Assembly: GCA_002428085.1 (NCBI GenBank)
Contig: DJAA01000039.1
Location: 2,566 to 63,952, forward strand
Length of the DNA: 61,387 nucleotides
Source of the DNA: Sulfurimonas sp. UBA6014
GTDB taxonomy: Bacteria; Campylobacterota; Campylobacteria; Campylobacterales; Sulfurimonadaceae
Direction: 5' to 3'
The translations under genes and the position numbers were made by a program. Below are positions 50,583 to 59,263 of this stretch, piece by piece; position 1 is the first letter of the stretch, and each line of letters starts with the position of its first letter. A model generated the notes under the pieces. It did no database searches. It was not told where the DNA came from and saw nothing but the letters and a program-made list of their open reading frames with translations.

Positions 50583-52301
50583 TTATGCTTCGAAATATCT
50601 TTTTCTTTTTAATGGCTTAAGTTTTTGAACGTCTACAACTATAAAACCATCTACACAATCATCAAACTCTTTATCAATTCCAAAGTCCATAAACTGAACT
50701 CCGTCTTCTTCACATAAATCACTGTACTGCTTATATAAAGTTGGGATTGCGTAACCATTAAGCTGTAGCTCATTTTTAAGAGTGTCAAGATCTTCAGCAA
50801 AATTGTTTCCCTGAAAAAGTGTTTCAAATCTACTCTTATTCACATCTGAGATAACATAACTATCACGGTGAACAACACTTTGATTTTTGGCTCCATAATA
50901 ATTCATATAAAAATAAATCAACATAGAGACTGCGTTCTCATCATATGAACGGGAAATACTTACAGGTCCAAAAAGATAACGGATACGAGGATTTGCCCTC
51001 ATGTAAGCACCAATCCCTTGCCAGAGATAGTCAAGTGCTCGTGAGTTCCAGTATTTTGGTTGGACAAAACTACGACCAAGCTCTATCCCTTCATTAAAAT
51101 ATTTTGAAAATTCGTCTTTGTACTCAAAAAGAGTGGAGGTGTAGAGCCCCTCAACATCAAAAACGTCGATTACTTCTTTGGCTTTTACGATGCGGTAAGA
51201 GCCTACAATTTCCAAATCTTTCTCATCCCAAAGAATGATATGTTCATAACTAAAATCAAACTCATCAATGTCACGTTTCTTCCCACTTCCCTCTTTGACT
51301 TGACGAAAACTAATCTCTCGCAAACGACCTATCTCTTTTAAAATAACGTTCTCATTTTCATTGGAGTAGAGATAGATTTTTTTTCCATCTTTTGTCTCTC
51401 CAAGCGCTTGAGCATTTTGGAGCTCATGTTTTATCTCTTGTCTATTTTCAGGCAGAGCTATCGCATTATATGTTTTGAAAATCGACTTGTTTTTTTTTGC
51501 AAAGAGATAAAAATGTTTACGCAAAAGCTTTACAACATCTCGCATTGGCAAAGAAGAGAGATTATAGCTCTCATAAGGAATTGTTTTTCCTATATTAAAC
51601 GATATATTTTTATTTCTAAATTTGAACATCTCATGAGGAATTGTAGCTGTGGCCAAAGATTTATTAATCATGGAGAGAAAATAAAAACTTTTTGAATTTT
51701 TTGCATCAATATGAATGGGGAGAATTGGTGCTTGCATCTTAAGAGCAACGCGCAAAAAGCCCTTTTGCCATCTAGTATCTCGTATCCCATTAGGACGGGC
51801 ACGGCTCACCTCACCTGAGGGAAAAATGATAACGGCTTGCTCTTTTTTAAGAGATTCATAAATAGTCTCTACCGAGGCTCTTCCCATTTTTCCTCTGATA
51901 TTTTCTATGGGAATGAGGACATCTTTGATGTTATCAAACTCACTTAAAAAGTTAGAAGCAACGATTTTGACATCTTTTCTCACATCTTTGACAACATTGA
52001 GCAAAGCCAGTGCATCTAAAGCACCAAGAGGGTGATTTGCGATAATCACAACCCGTCCGTAAGCAGGAATTCTTGAGAGTTGATTTTTATTGATATTGAT
52101 ATCGATGTTAAAATATTCAAGGATGGCTTCTATAAAATCAAAAGAAGAAGAGGCTTTATGCTCTTGGATAAATGCGTTTATTTCATCTTCATGAGAGAGT
52201 TTTTTGAAAAGAGTTATGATGGTACTTTTTATTATTTGAGGCAATTTATCAAATGATGGGTAATTGTGCTGGAAGTAAGTTTCTATTGAAATACTTGGCA
52301 T
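50583..52301 (-). CDS. Bifunctional acyltransferase, OlsF-like (ornithine lipid type)
   Basis: About 572 residues from ATG 52301 (AAGGA at spacing eight; the frame is open to 52343). The first half is a PlsC-like 1-acylglycerol-type acyltransferase with 'IANHPLGALDAL' (the H-x4-D motif), 'IIFPSGEVSRARPNGIRDTR' and 'APILPIHIDAKNS'. The second half is a GNAT-like/hemolysin-type acyl-ACP acyltransferase ('LEIVGSYRIVKAKEV', 'ELGRSFVQPKYWNSRALDYLW'), as in OlsB. This order matches OlsF, which makes ornithine lipids in one protein. Ornithine lipids replace phospholipids and are often induced by phosphate lack. A striking 11-bp direct repeat lies in its promoter region (52351-52388). The lipid product is inferred, not shown. 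Confidence 0.78.
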   Translation of the reverse strand: MPSISIETYFQHNYPSFDKLPQIIKSTIITLFKKLSHEDEINAFIQEHKASSSFDFIEAILEYFNIDININKNQLSRIPAYGRVVIIANHPLGALDALALLNVVKDVRKDVKIVASNFLSEFDNIKDVLIPIENIRGKMGRASVETIYESLKKEQAVIIFPSGEVSRARPNGIRDTRWQKGFLRVALKMQAPILPIHIDAKNSKSFYFLSMINKSLATATIPHEMFKFRNKNISFNIGKTIPYESYNLSSLPMRDVVKLLRKHFYLFAKKNKSIFKTYNAIALPENRQEIKHELQNAQALGETKDGKKIYLYSNENENVILKEIGRLREISFRQVKEGSGKKRDIDEFDFSYEHIILWDEKDLEIVGSYRIVKAKEVIDVFDVEGLYTSTLFEYKDEFSKYFNEGIELGRSFVQPKYWNSRALDYLWQGIGAYMRANPRIRYLFGPVSISRSYDENAVSMLIYFYMNYYGAKNQSVVHRDSYVISDVNKSRFETLFQGNNFAEDLDTLKNELQLNGYAIPTLYKQYSDLCEEDGVQFMDFGIDKEFDDCVDGFIVVDVQKLKPLKRKRYFEA

Positions 52302-52350
52302 GGACGCTTCCTTTTTGTAACATTTTGAGCTGTGATTTTGCACAAAATAT

Positions 52351-52388
52351 ATTACAAAAGCGTTACAATCATGTTACCTAGATGTTAC
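52351..52388. promoter_or_regulatory. Four phased (A/G)TTAC repeats upstream of acyltransferase
   Basis: The pentamer (A/G)TTAC starts at 52351, 52362, 52373 and 52384 on the plus strand, each exactly 11 bases apart; the outermost on the gene side is ATTAC, the rest GTTAC. On the minus strand, towards the gene, this reads GTAA(C/T) every 11 bases. Direct repeats at 11 bp are the hallmark of OmpR/PhoB-family response-regulator sites; the C. jejuni PhosR box also has 11-bp period (GTTTC repeats, from memory), and CpxR boxes read GTAAA. It ends about 50 bases before the likely ATG at 52301. Confidence 0.6.
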
Positions 52389-52442
52389 ATCACAATGAAA
52401 ATGGTTGTTTTATCGCCACCACACCTTGTGGGAGCTACAAAA

Positions 52443-54179
52443 TCAAGTATTTAAAAATCCCATAGATTTCTCATTTTCAAAACTTGCATCTTTTTCTTTT
52501 AAAATCTCTTGCACAAAATCCTCTTGTGTGAAAATAGGATTTTTTCGAACAGCAACTTTATAAGCTGTATTTTTGACAATTAGATTGATTTGACCACCTG
52601 TGAGTGCGTACTTTGAAAGAGGCAACGCATCAAAATCTTTCTCATATGGAGCATCTTTGGGGAGCATTTTTTTCCAAAGTGCAACTCTTTGAGCTTCATC
52701 TGGTTTTTTAAACTCTATCTTGTAGTTAAATCTTCTCGAAAATGCCTTGTCAATATTTTCTAGCAAATTTGTTGTCGCTATAAGCATCCCTCTAAATTTT
52801 TCAATCTGCTCTAAAAAAATATTTTGCATTTGGTTGTGCATTTGGTCTGCACTTGAACCAATGCCACTTGAGCGTGCGCTTAAAAATTGGTCTGCTTCAT
52901 TTAAAAGAAGTATCGGTTCGGTTTTTGTTTTGTCACATAAATCATAAAAGGTATCAAAAATTTTGCGAACATTTTTTTCACTCTCGCCCACATACATGGA
53001 CAAAATCTTCGAGCAGTCAAAGGCTAAAACCTGACGTTTAAGTGATTTAGCAAGTGAATATGCTGTCATGGTTTTGCCCGTCCCTGCTGCACCATAAAAG
53101 ATAATCCTTGCATCAATACCACTTTTTTTATCTTTTATACCCCATTTAATCAAACGCCCAATGACCTCTTTATCGACCTGACGCATGAGATTTTCTAAAG
53201 TAACTTGTGTTTTTTTACTTAGTACAACATCTTCGAGCGAGGTTTCACTCTCAACGAGTTCAAAAATATCTTGTTCTTGAATCAACGCATTGAGTTTGAG
53301 ACGTGTTACTTTTTTACTCTTATTGGGGTGAATAATGCTTTGAAGCACCTCATCAACAATATAAAAAGAGCGGGATATTCCCCCAAAAGGGTTGAGCATC
53401 TCTTCGTAGTCGATAATCCCCTCACCCAGTAAATTTGAGCCATCTTCCAAAAGTGAGCGATTTTTAATCCGCGCATACTCATCAAAAGAGATTAAATCAA
53501 TGAGGGTGTTCATCTCTCGCAAAGACGAATCCGTCGCACTATACTCCTCACGTAAAAGAGCTATAAAAATAACTTGCTCATATGTCGTCATCTTTTTTTG
53601 TTTAAAAAATTTATCCAAAACAAGATTTTCTGCTGTTTGTTTGACTCTCTCTTGAATTCTCTGCTCAAGAAGTTGAAGCTTATGCTGGATTCTATTAATT
53701 CCCAACGAGTGCTCATGCACATTTTGACGAATGCTACTCATTTTTTGGTACAGCTCAATCCTAAAAAATTGGTCTTGAAGGTACTCTAAATGGTCGGCAT
53801 ACGGCTTGATTTCGGGTAAATCAGATTCAAGTGTGCCGTCTTGAAGCAACTTTAAAAAAGAGGGAGAGAGCCCTACTGCAGTATTTAAAAGCTCTAGCGG
53901 AGTCACCTCAGAGATTTTCATAGGGGTAAAACTCTGCTGATGAAGCCAGCCAAGTTCTAGGAGAATTTTCACCTCTTGGAGATGCTCAAGATACTCATAG
54001 TTTTCACTCTTATGAAGCTCTTGAAGAAGATCAAGGACAAGAATATCGTCTTGTCCTAACATATATTTTTTCGCTAAATACTGCAACTTTGCCGCCTCGG
54101 GTACACTGCACTTAAGGTGGATAAAAATTTGAGATTTTTCTATCTCGTTTGCTTGTAAAAAATCAACTAATGTTTTCAA
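52443..54179 (-). CDS. AAA+ ATPase (SpoVK-like)
   Basis: A 578-residue protein with an N-terminal helical, non-catalytic half (to about 330, with coiled coil 'IQHKLQLLEQRIQERVKQ') and a C-terminal AAA+ module. Walker A is 'IIFYGAAGTGKTMTAYSLAK', Walker B is 'EPILLLNEADQFL' in which the usual first Asp is Asn, sensor 1 is 'LIATTNLLENID' and arginine finger 'AFSRRFNYKIEF'. The Asn may be normal in this subgroup. Function unknown; such ATPases remodel protein complexes. It begins eight bases after the FadL-like gene stop (same strand). Confidence 0.85.
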   Translation of the reverse strand: MKTLVDFLQANEIEKSQIFIHLKCSVPEAAKLQYLAKKYMLGQDDILVLDLLQELHKSENYEYLEHLQEVKILLELGWLHQQSFTPMKISEVTPLELLNTAVGLSPSFLKLLQDGTLESDLPEIKPYADHLEYLQDQFFRIELYQKMSSIRQNVHEHSLGINRIQHKLQLLEQRIQERVKQTAENLVLDKFFKQKKMTTYEQVIFIALLREEYSATDSSLREMNTLIDLISFDEYARIKNRSLLEDGSNLLGEGIIDYEEMLNPFGGISRSFYIVDEVLQSIIHPNKSKKVTRLKLNALIQEQDIFELVESETSLEDVVLSKKTQVTLENLMRQVDKEVIGRLIKWGIKDKKSGIDARIIFYGAAGTGKTMTAYSLAKSLKRQVLAFDCSKILSMYVGESEKNVRKIFDTFYDLCDKTKTEPILLLNEADQFLSARSSGIGSSADQMHNQMQNIFLEQIEKFRGMLIATTNLLENIDKAFSRRFNYKIEFKKPDEAQRVALWKKMLPKDAPYEKDFDALPLSKYALTGGQINLIVKNTAYKVAVRKNPIFTQEDFVQEILKEKDASFENEKSMGFLNT

Positions 54180-54187
54180 GTAGTTCC

Positions 54188-55420
54188 TTAAAATTTATAG
54201 CCAATACCCGCTGAAACCATAAGCACGTTTGCGTTTGTAAACTCACCATTAAGAGATGCATTTTCAACTTGGCGCTCTTGTCTCATGGAGTAAAGAGCAG
54301 CAAGTGCGACATCGAGTTCTTTGTTTATTTGGTAACGTCCGCCAAATGAGACTGAAACACTATCAGAATCAGGCAACTCAAAACCAACCGTCTCCTCAGG
54401 AACTGGCGATTCATCATACACAGCGCCCGCCATAAGCATTAAAGCATCGAGCTCTTGCGTAATTCCTAAACGGAATGTGTTTGTGTCGTTCCAGTTTTTT
54501 ATGATTGATCTATCAAAAACACCGATAAGAATAGGGTTTGTGATTGTCCCATCATAATTAAAATCTAAATTTTTATACGCTGACCACATGTTTCTCTCAT
54601 ACACAAGTTCTACGGTCGTTTTTGAAGCAAGCGTATAAGCAAGTGCCGCAGAAGCTGTAGCAGGAAGCGGAATGGTTACACTTGCGTCACCATCATACGT
54701 ACCACCCATAAGTGCTTCTGTAAGTTTTGCCTCTCCTTGTTCACCCAAATTTACTTGTGAACGGTACGTAATACCAACATCCCACGCTGCATTTGGTTTG
54801 TATGAGAGTGCCAAGTTATAGCCAAAATCTAAAGATTCTCCTGTCATATCACGAGTGACTTTTCTATAAACTCCTGGAGCGAGTGCGGCAGTTCCATCAC
54901 TTTTGACAATCCCCTCAGAATGAACAATTCTAAATCCAAAAGCAACCGCCACTTTATCATTCACAGGTATTGCTACGCTTGGATTTATTTCAATAACTTT
55001 GAGAGTAAACTCTTCTGCTGATGTTTTAGCAGGTTCTGTACTCCATCTTTTTGACAAACCGCCAGGAGTTGTAATGCTGAGTCCTAACCGAGTCTCTCCC
55101 GCTTTGCCTGAAACATAATGAATTGAGGGAACGATAAACGACTCGCTTTGTGCATCTAGATCATGCGGACCTGTCCCAAAAACAGTTCCCTTGAAGTTCA
55201 CTGGGTCAAGCCCTATGTACGTTACATCTATTTCCAGATGATTTTTATCTTCCATAAATGCCATATTTGCAGGATTGTAGTACGCCGCATCGGCACTTTT
55301 GCTATGTGCAATATTTGCTGCACTGAGTGCGACTCCGTTTGTAGAGGTCTCTGGGATTTTGTAACCGCCTGCCACCAAAACAGACGCCGTAACTACCGAT
55401 AATAAAGCTATTTTATTCAT
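54188..55420 (-). CDS. FadL/TodX-family outer-membrane transporter
   Basis: A barrel protein of about 410 residues from ATG 55420 (AAGGTG six bases upstream; GTG 55429 overlaps that site and is less likely). It has a signal peptide ('MNKIALLSVVTASVLVAGG') and the FadL start 'YKIPETSTNGVALSAANIAH' with 'SADAAYYNPANMAFMEDKNH', the conserved hatch NPA motif. FadL-type channels pass hydrophobic molecules: long-chain fatty acids or aromatic hydrocarbons. It ends in a C-terminal Phe (VSAGIGYKF). Substrate here is unknown. Confidence 0.92.
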   Translation of the reverse strand: MNKIALLSVVTASVLVAGGYKIPETSTNGVALSAANIAHSKSADAAYYNPANMAFMEDKNHLEIDVTYIGLDPVNFKGTVFGTGPHDLDAQSESFIVPSIHYVSGKAGETRLGLSITTPGGLSKRWSTEPAKTSAEEFTLKVIEINPSVAIPVNDKVAVAFGFRIVHSEGIVKSDGTAALAPGVYRKVTRDMTGESLDFGYNLALSYKPNAAWDVGITYRSQVNLGEQGEAKLTEALMGGTYDGDASVTIPLPATASAALAYTLASKTTVELVYERNMWSAYKNLDFNYDGTITNPILIGVFDRSIIKNWNDTNTFRLGITQELDALMLMAGAVYDESPVPEETVGFELPDSDSVSVSFGGRYQINKELDVALAALYSMRQERQVENASLNGEFTNANVLMVSAGIGYKF

Positions 55421-55475
55421 CAAACGCACCTTTTTATTTTTTCTGCGGTAATACTACTCAATACAAACTTAAATA

Positions 55476-56363
55476 TTAATTTTCAAAGGAGTAAAGAAGC
55501 GCAATCTCTTGGCTCCAAATACTCTCATCAATCGTCTCTAAAATAAGGGGAATATCATCCATTCTCGCATCGTTCATGAGAAACCTAAAAGCATCGAGTC
55601 CAATTTCACCTTTTCCTAAAGATTGGTGTCTGTCTACATGGCTTCCCAAAGGAGGTTTTGAGTCATTTATATGCATGCCCATTAAGTATTGAAACCCAAC
55701 TATACGCTCAAATTCTCCCCATGTTTTGTCATACGCTTCGCGCGTTCGTATGTCGTAGCCTGCTGTAAACATGTGGCAGGTATCAATGCAGACACCTATG
55801 CGAGATTTGTCTTGCACCTTGTCAATGATGTACGCTAAATGTTCGAACCTCCAACCAAGGTTACTTCCCTGTCCTGCGGTATTTTCAAGGACTGCAATGA
55901 CACCGCTTGTTTTGTCGAGTGCCATATTTATAGACGCAGCAATGGTGTCCAAACATCGCTCTTCGATTTCTTCCATTACCTCAAGATTTTCTTTGTCTTT
56001 TTTGTTCACTTTGACTAAATGGCTTCCGGGGTGAAAGTTGAGTTTGACTAAACCCAAAAGCGCGCATCGCTCTAGTTCGTCCACAAATGCGAGACGCGAT
56101 TTTTCAAGTTGCTCTGCCTCTGGATGTCCTAAATTTATAAGATACGAATCATGAGGCAAAATATGTTTTGGCAAAATGCCGCTTTTTGCAAGCGCCGTTT
56201 TAAAATTCTCTACAGTTTGGTTGTCTAAATCTTTTGCAACCCACTGCTTTTGGTTTTTTGTAAAGAGTGCAAACGCTTTTGCCCCTATCATTTCTGCATT
56301 TGCAACTGCATTAAAAACTCCACCGCTTGCACTCACATGTGCTCCAACAAATTTACGACTCAT
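55476..56363 (-). CDS. nfo: Endonuclease IV (AP endonuclease)
   Basis: A protein of 295 residues from ATG 56363, which has AGGAG five bases upstream (an upstream GTG overlaps the site). It is a TIM-barrel zinc enzyme that cuts DNA at abasic sites. 'FVGAHVSASGGV', 'LNFHPGSHL', 'VLENTAGQGSNLGW', 'IGVCIDTCHMFTAGYDI' and 'HINDSKPPLGSHVDRHQSLG' are classic Nfo motifs with the zinc-binding His, Asp and Glu. It lies next to a lipoprotein gene with a short overlap of the coding regions avoided by the chosen start. Confidence 0.96.
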   Translation of the reverse strand: MSRKFVGAHVSASGGVFNAVANAEMIGAKAFALFTKNQKQWVAKDLDNQTVENFKTALAKSGILPKHILPHDSYLINLGHPEAEQLEKSRLAFVDELERCALLGLVKLNFHPGSHLVKVNKKDKENLEVMEEIEERCLDTIAASINMALDKTSGVIAVLENTAGQGSNLGWRFEHLAYIIDKVQDKSRIGVCIDTCHMFTAGYDIRTREAYDKTWGEFERIVGFQYLMGMHINDSKPPLGSHVDRHQSLGKGEIGLDAFRFLMNDARMDDIPLILETIDESIWSQEIALLYSFEN

Positions 56364-56365
56364 TT

Positions 56366-56836
56366 TCACTCCTGTGTATTTTTTATTTTTATAATGATTT
56401 TGTTCTTTTTATCTTTAAATTCTATCCCGTGGAAATATACTTTATACATAATTTGCACATCGTGCGTTTGGATGGATTGCTCAAACCCTTCTTGCGTTTG
56501 AACGCGGCTTTTACCTTCATAAATGGGATTTCCCAAGAGTATATTTTGAAGAATATCATCGGGATAATAGGCACTTAAATAATCCTCATTGAAACTGCTT
56601 TTACTCATACACCCTTCACTCGTACACACAAGATGGTTGAGCGTTATTTTCTCAATCACCCTCCCTGCTACAAAAAGTTCCAACTCCAAACTCTCATCGC
56701 TGTGACGTAAATACCCAAGGTCTGCAAATTTAAGCTTTGGGGATTGGATAATAAATATCTTTGCAGACGTATGCTCATAATTTTTCACGCTGCAAGCACC
56801 TAAAAAAAGGGCAAAAATTAGAAGTATGTATCTCAT
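56366..56836 (-). CDS. Hypothetical lipoprotein
   Basis: A 156-residue protein whose signal peptide ends in a lipobox (MRYILLIFALFLGAC; Cys15), so it is a lipid-anchored envelope protein. The rest is mixed; 'LVCTSEGCMSKSSFNEDYL' has a Cys pair and 'AYYPDDILQNILLGNPIYEG' is a helix-rich part. I do not recognise the family. It is transcribed towards nfo with its stop within three bases of nfo's start, so the two are one operon. Confidence 0.75.
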   Translation of the reverse strand: MRYILLIFALFLGACSVKNYEHTSAKIFIIQSPKLKFADLGYLRHSDESLELELFVAGRVIEKITLNHLVCTSEGCMSKSSFNEDYLSAYYPDDILQNILLGNPIYEGKSRVQTQEGFEQSIQTHDVQIMYKVYFHGIEFKDKKNKIIIKIKNTQE

Positions 56837-56909
56837 AAACGGGATTATATACTATTAATTTTCAATTGAGCCTAAGTTTCAGCTTGACTAAGCACTTATA
56901 TAATTTATC

Positions 56910-56918
56910 TGATATAAT
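56910..56918 (+). promoter_or_regulatory. Extended -10 promoter of carbonic anhydrase
   Basis: TGATATAAT at 56910-56918 is a perfect extended -10 (TGnTATAAT). Transcription would start at about 56925, leaving a leader of about 26 bases with AGAGGA before the ATG at 56951. A second TATAAT is 14 bases upstream. No good -35 is present, as is usual for Campylobacterota. Confidence 0.6.
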
Positions 56919-56950
56919 TTTTGCCTATTTTATTGAAAAAAGAGGACACC

Positions 56951-57706
56951 ATGAACAGATTTATCGTCTCAGTAGCATTCACTCTACTCCTAGTAGGAAA
57001 TGCAGCAGCACAAAACGCGGACGCTTTGCTCGAAGCGCACAAACAAGTAAGTCATGAGGCACATTGGGATTATGCAGAGCATGGTCCACAGCATTGGGGT
57101 GATTTTAGCCATATATGCGAAAGTGGAAAGGCTCAGTCTCCTATCAACATTGTTCCAACGCAAAGTGTAGAACTGAGCACTCTGTATGAAGTCAGTTTTG
57201 CCGAGGATGTCCACACGAATGCAAAAATCTTTGACAATGGGCACTCCATAATAGTTACTCCATCCAACAGTGGCAAAATTACCCTTCATGGCAAAGAGTA
57301 TAAGCTGATTCAGTTTCATTTCCACGGAAAAAGTGAACATACCGTAGACGGTAGACAGTACGATATGGAAGCCCACATGGTGCATCAAGCTGACGATCAA
57401 ACACTTGCCGTAGTTGCTATCATGTTTGAAGTTGGAGAAAAAAATGCGCTTATCCAAACCATTATAGATAACATAGGAAAAACAGCAAACATCGACCCGC
57501 AAGATTTACTGCCAAAAGATCTCTCTCACTACTACCACTATACAGGCTCACTCACAACTCCGCCATGTACTGAAAATGTGCAATGGTACATTTTAAAAGA
57601 CACCGATAGTATCTCAAGTGCACAGCTAAAAATATTTAGAAAATTTTACCTAGACAACGAAAGACCCGTTCAATCGATAAACTCAAGACACATTGAGTCT
57701 AAATAG
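56951..57706 (+). CDS. Alpha-carbonic anhydrase, periplasmic
   Basis: A protein of 251 residues from ATG 56951 (AGAGGA upstream). A signal peptide (MNRFIVSVAFTLLLVGNAAA) exports it. The zinc site is complete: two His in 'QFHFHGKSEH' and one in 'MEAHMVHQ', with the proton/zinc region 'GSLTTPPCTENVQWYIL'. Cys in 'HICESGKAQSPINI' and 'PPCTEN' form the usual disulfide. It hydrates CO2 in the periplasm, giving bicarbonate and protons, which would help CO2 supply for carbon fixation or pH control. Its last eight bases overlap the convergent SDR gene. Confidence 0.95.
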   Translation: MNRFIVSVAFTLLLVGNAAAQNADALLEAHKQVSHEAHWDYAEHGPQHWGDFSHICESGKAQSPINIVPTQSVELSTLYEVSFAEDVHTNAKIFDNGHSIIVTPSNSGKITLHGKEYKLIQFHFHGKSEHTVDGRQYDMEAHMVHQADDQTLAVVAIMFEVGEKNALIQTIIDNIGKTANIDPQDLLPKDLSHYYHYTGSLTTPPCTENVQWYILKDTDSISSAQLKIFRKFYLDNERPVQSINSRHIESK

Positions 57707-59147
57707 TTTTTTTTGCCTTTTTATAGATAGAACTTATCATGTCGCGAAAAACGAAATAGTGCAAAGGAAGCAGACAAAACCAGTAAAGACGACCAAATAT
57801 CCCTTGCGGAATAAAGTAGGCTCTTTGGATGAGTTTATCTTGGTCTATTCTAAACTCCAGCCACGCTTTTCCAGGGACTTTCATTTGGGCAAAAAGCAAC
57901 AGGCGCTTATTTGGGACGACGTCGATGACTTTCCAAAAGTCTAGGCTGTCGCCCTTTCTTAGCTCCGTTTGTGACCTTCTGCCGCGACTTAGTCCGACAC
58001 CACCAAACATTTTATCGATAAAACCCCGTATTTCCCAGAGCCAGTCATAAGAAAACCAGCCATTCTCCCCGCCGATAGAACAAAAACTTTTAAAAACTTC
58101 TTTTGCATCAGCGCCCTCAATGGAGACAATCTGCTCATCTATAAAAACCGCGTCAGCGATGGACTTTCTGTGGTCGATACTCCAAACATCCTGACCGCTG
58201 TCGCTCCATCTGCTTATGACTTGATTTTCTTCGGCTTCATGTAAAGCTTTTAAGACTGCTTTTTTAAAAGAGAGCGGTTTTATGAGAGGAAAAAGTTTTT
58301 TCGCATTGTCATTTTGAATAATGACTTCAGATTTTAGCCCGTCTATAAGCGACTTTGCCACACGAAAAGGGACAGGTGTAAAAACATTGAGCCAGTAAGA
58401 AGAGAGCCCAATACTCAAAAATGGAACAGGGATGATAAAGCGCTTCAAGTCCATAACTTCAGCACATTGGTTCATCATCTCCCCATAAGAGAGAATCTCT
58501 GAGCCGATATCCACAGTCACACTTCCCACGATAGCACTACTTTTTGCACTTTGCAAATAGGCGATAATATCGTCAATCCCAATAGGCTGTGCCCGCACTC
58601 GCACCCATTTTGGCGTTATCATAATGGGGATTTTTTGTATCAAATTGCGAATAATCTCAAAACTCGCACTCCCCGAGCCAATAATGACGCCTGCTCTAAA
58701 CCACACGACATCTATCAGTGCGGGAAATTCTGAGAGTGTCTCACCCGTTTGAATTCTGCTGAGGAGATGCTTTGAGAGATTTTTCTCAACAACCCCCAAG
58801 CCACCCAAATAGATGATTTTTTTGACACCCGCTTTGATGGCAGCATCACGAAAATTCGCAGCACTGAGTTTGTCCAAATGCTCATAATCGTCGCTTCCCA
58901 AAGAGTGAATCAAATAGTACGCAACGTCAATCCCCTGCATCGCTTCATCCAGAGCATCTTTGAGAAATGTAGTTCCCTCAACCACCTCAAAACTATTTTT
59001 CTCAAACGCATCAAGCCCTTGCTTATTTCGCACAAGCACACGCAACGAGACATCCGCATCTTTGAGCAACTCTTGCATCAAACGCCGCCCAATATACCCC
59101 GTAGCACCCGTAAGTAATATATGTTTTTTTGTCGAACTATTTATCAT
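57699..59147 (-). CDS. SDR/NmrA-like protein with C-terminal DUF2867
   Basis: A 482-residue protein with an N-terminal NAD(P)-binding Rossmann domain ('ILLTGATGYIGRRLMQELLK', 'AYYLIHSLGS', 'IIYLGGLGVVEKN') of the atypical SDR (YbjT/NmrA) type, followed by about 180 residues resembling DUF2867 ('GENGWFSYDWLWEIRGFID', 'LRKGDSLDFWKVIDVVPNKR'). The natural substrate is unknown. It ends in 'YKKAKKTI' inside the 3' end of the carbonic anhydrase gene. It stands alone, followed by a 116-base gap. Confidence 0.8.
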   Translation of the reverse strand: MINSSTKKHILLTGATGYIGRRLMQELLKDADVSLRVLVRNKQGLDAFEKNSFEVVEGTTFLKDALDEAMQGIDVAYYLIHSLGSDDYEHLDKLSAANFRDAAIKAGVKKIIYLGGLGVVEKNLSKHLLSRIQTGETLSEFPALIDVVWFRAGVIIGSGSASFEIIRNLIQKIPIMITPKWVRVRAQPIGIDDIIAYLQSAKSSAIVGSVTVDIGSEILSYGEMMNQCAEVMDLKRFIIPVPFLSIGLSSYWLNVFTPVPFRVAKSLIDGLKSEVIIQNDNAKKLFPLIKPLSFKKAVLKALHEAEENQVISRWSDSGQDVWSIDHRKSIADAVFIDEQIVSIEGADAKEVFKSFCSIGGENGWFSYDWLWEIRGFIDKMFGGVGLSRGRRSQTELRKGDSLDFWKVIDVVPNKRLLLFAQMKVPGKAWLEFRIDQDKLIQRAYFIPQGIFGRLYWFCLLPLHYFVFRDMISSIYKKAKKTI

Positions 59148-59263
59148 GATGAGCCTTTTTTTTAAACTGTGAGGAGAATAGTTATTGTAAATAGTACATA
59201 AAGTTTACATAAAACAAACGCTCTTTCATAGCTTTTTTGTGTGGGTTGGTGGGGCTGAGGAAT

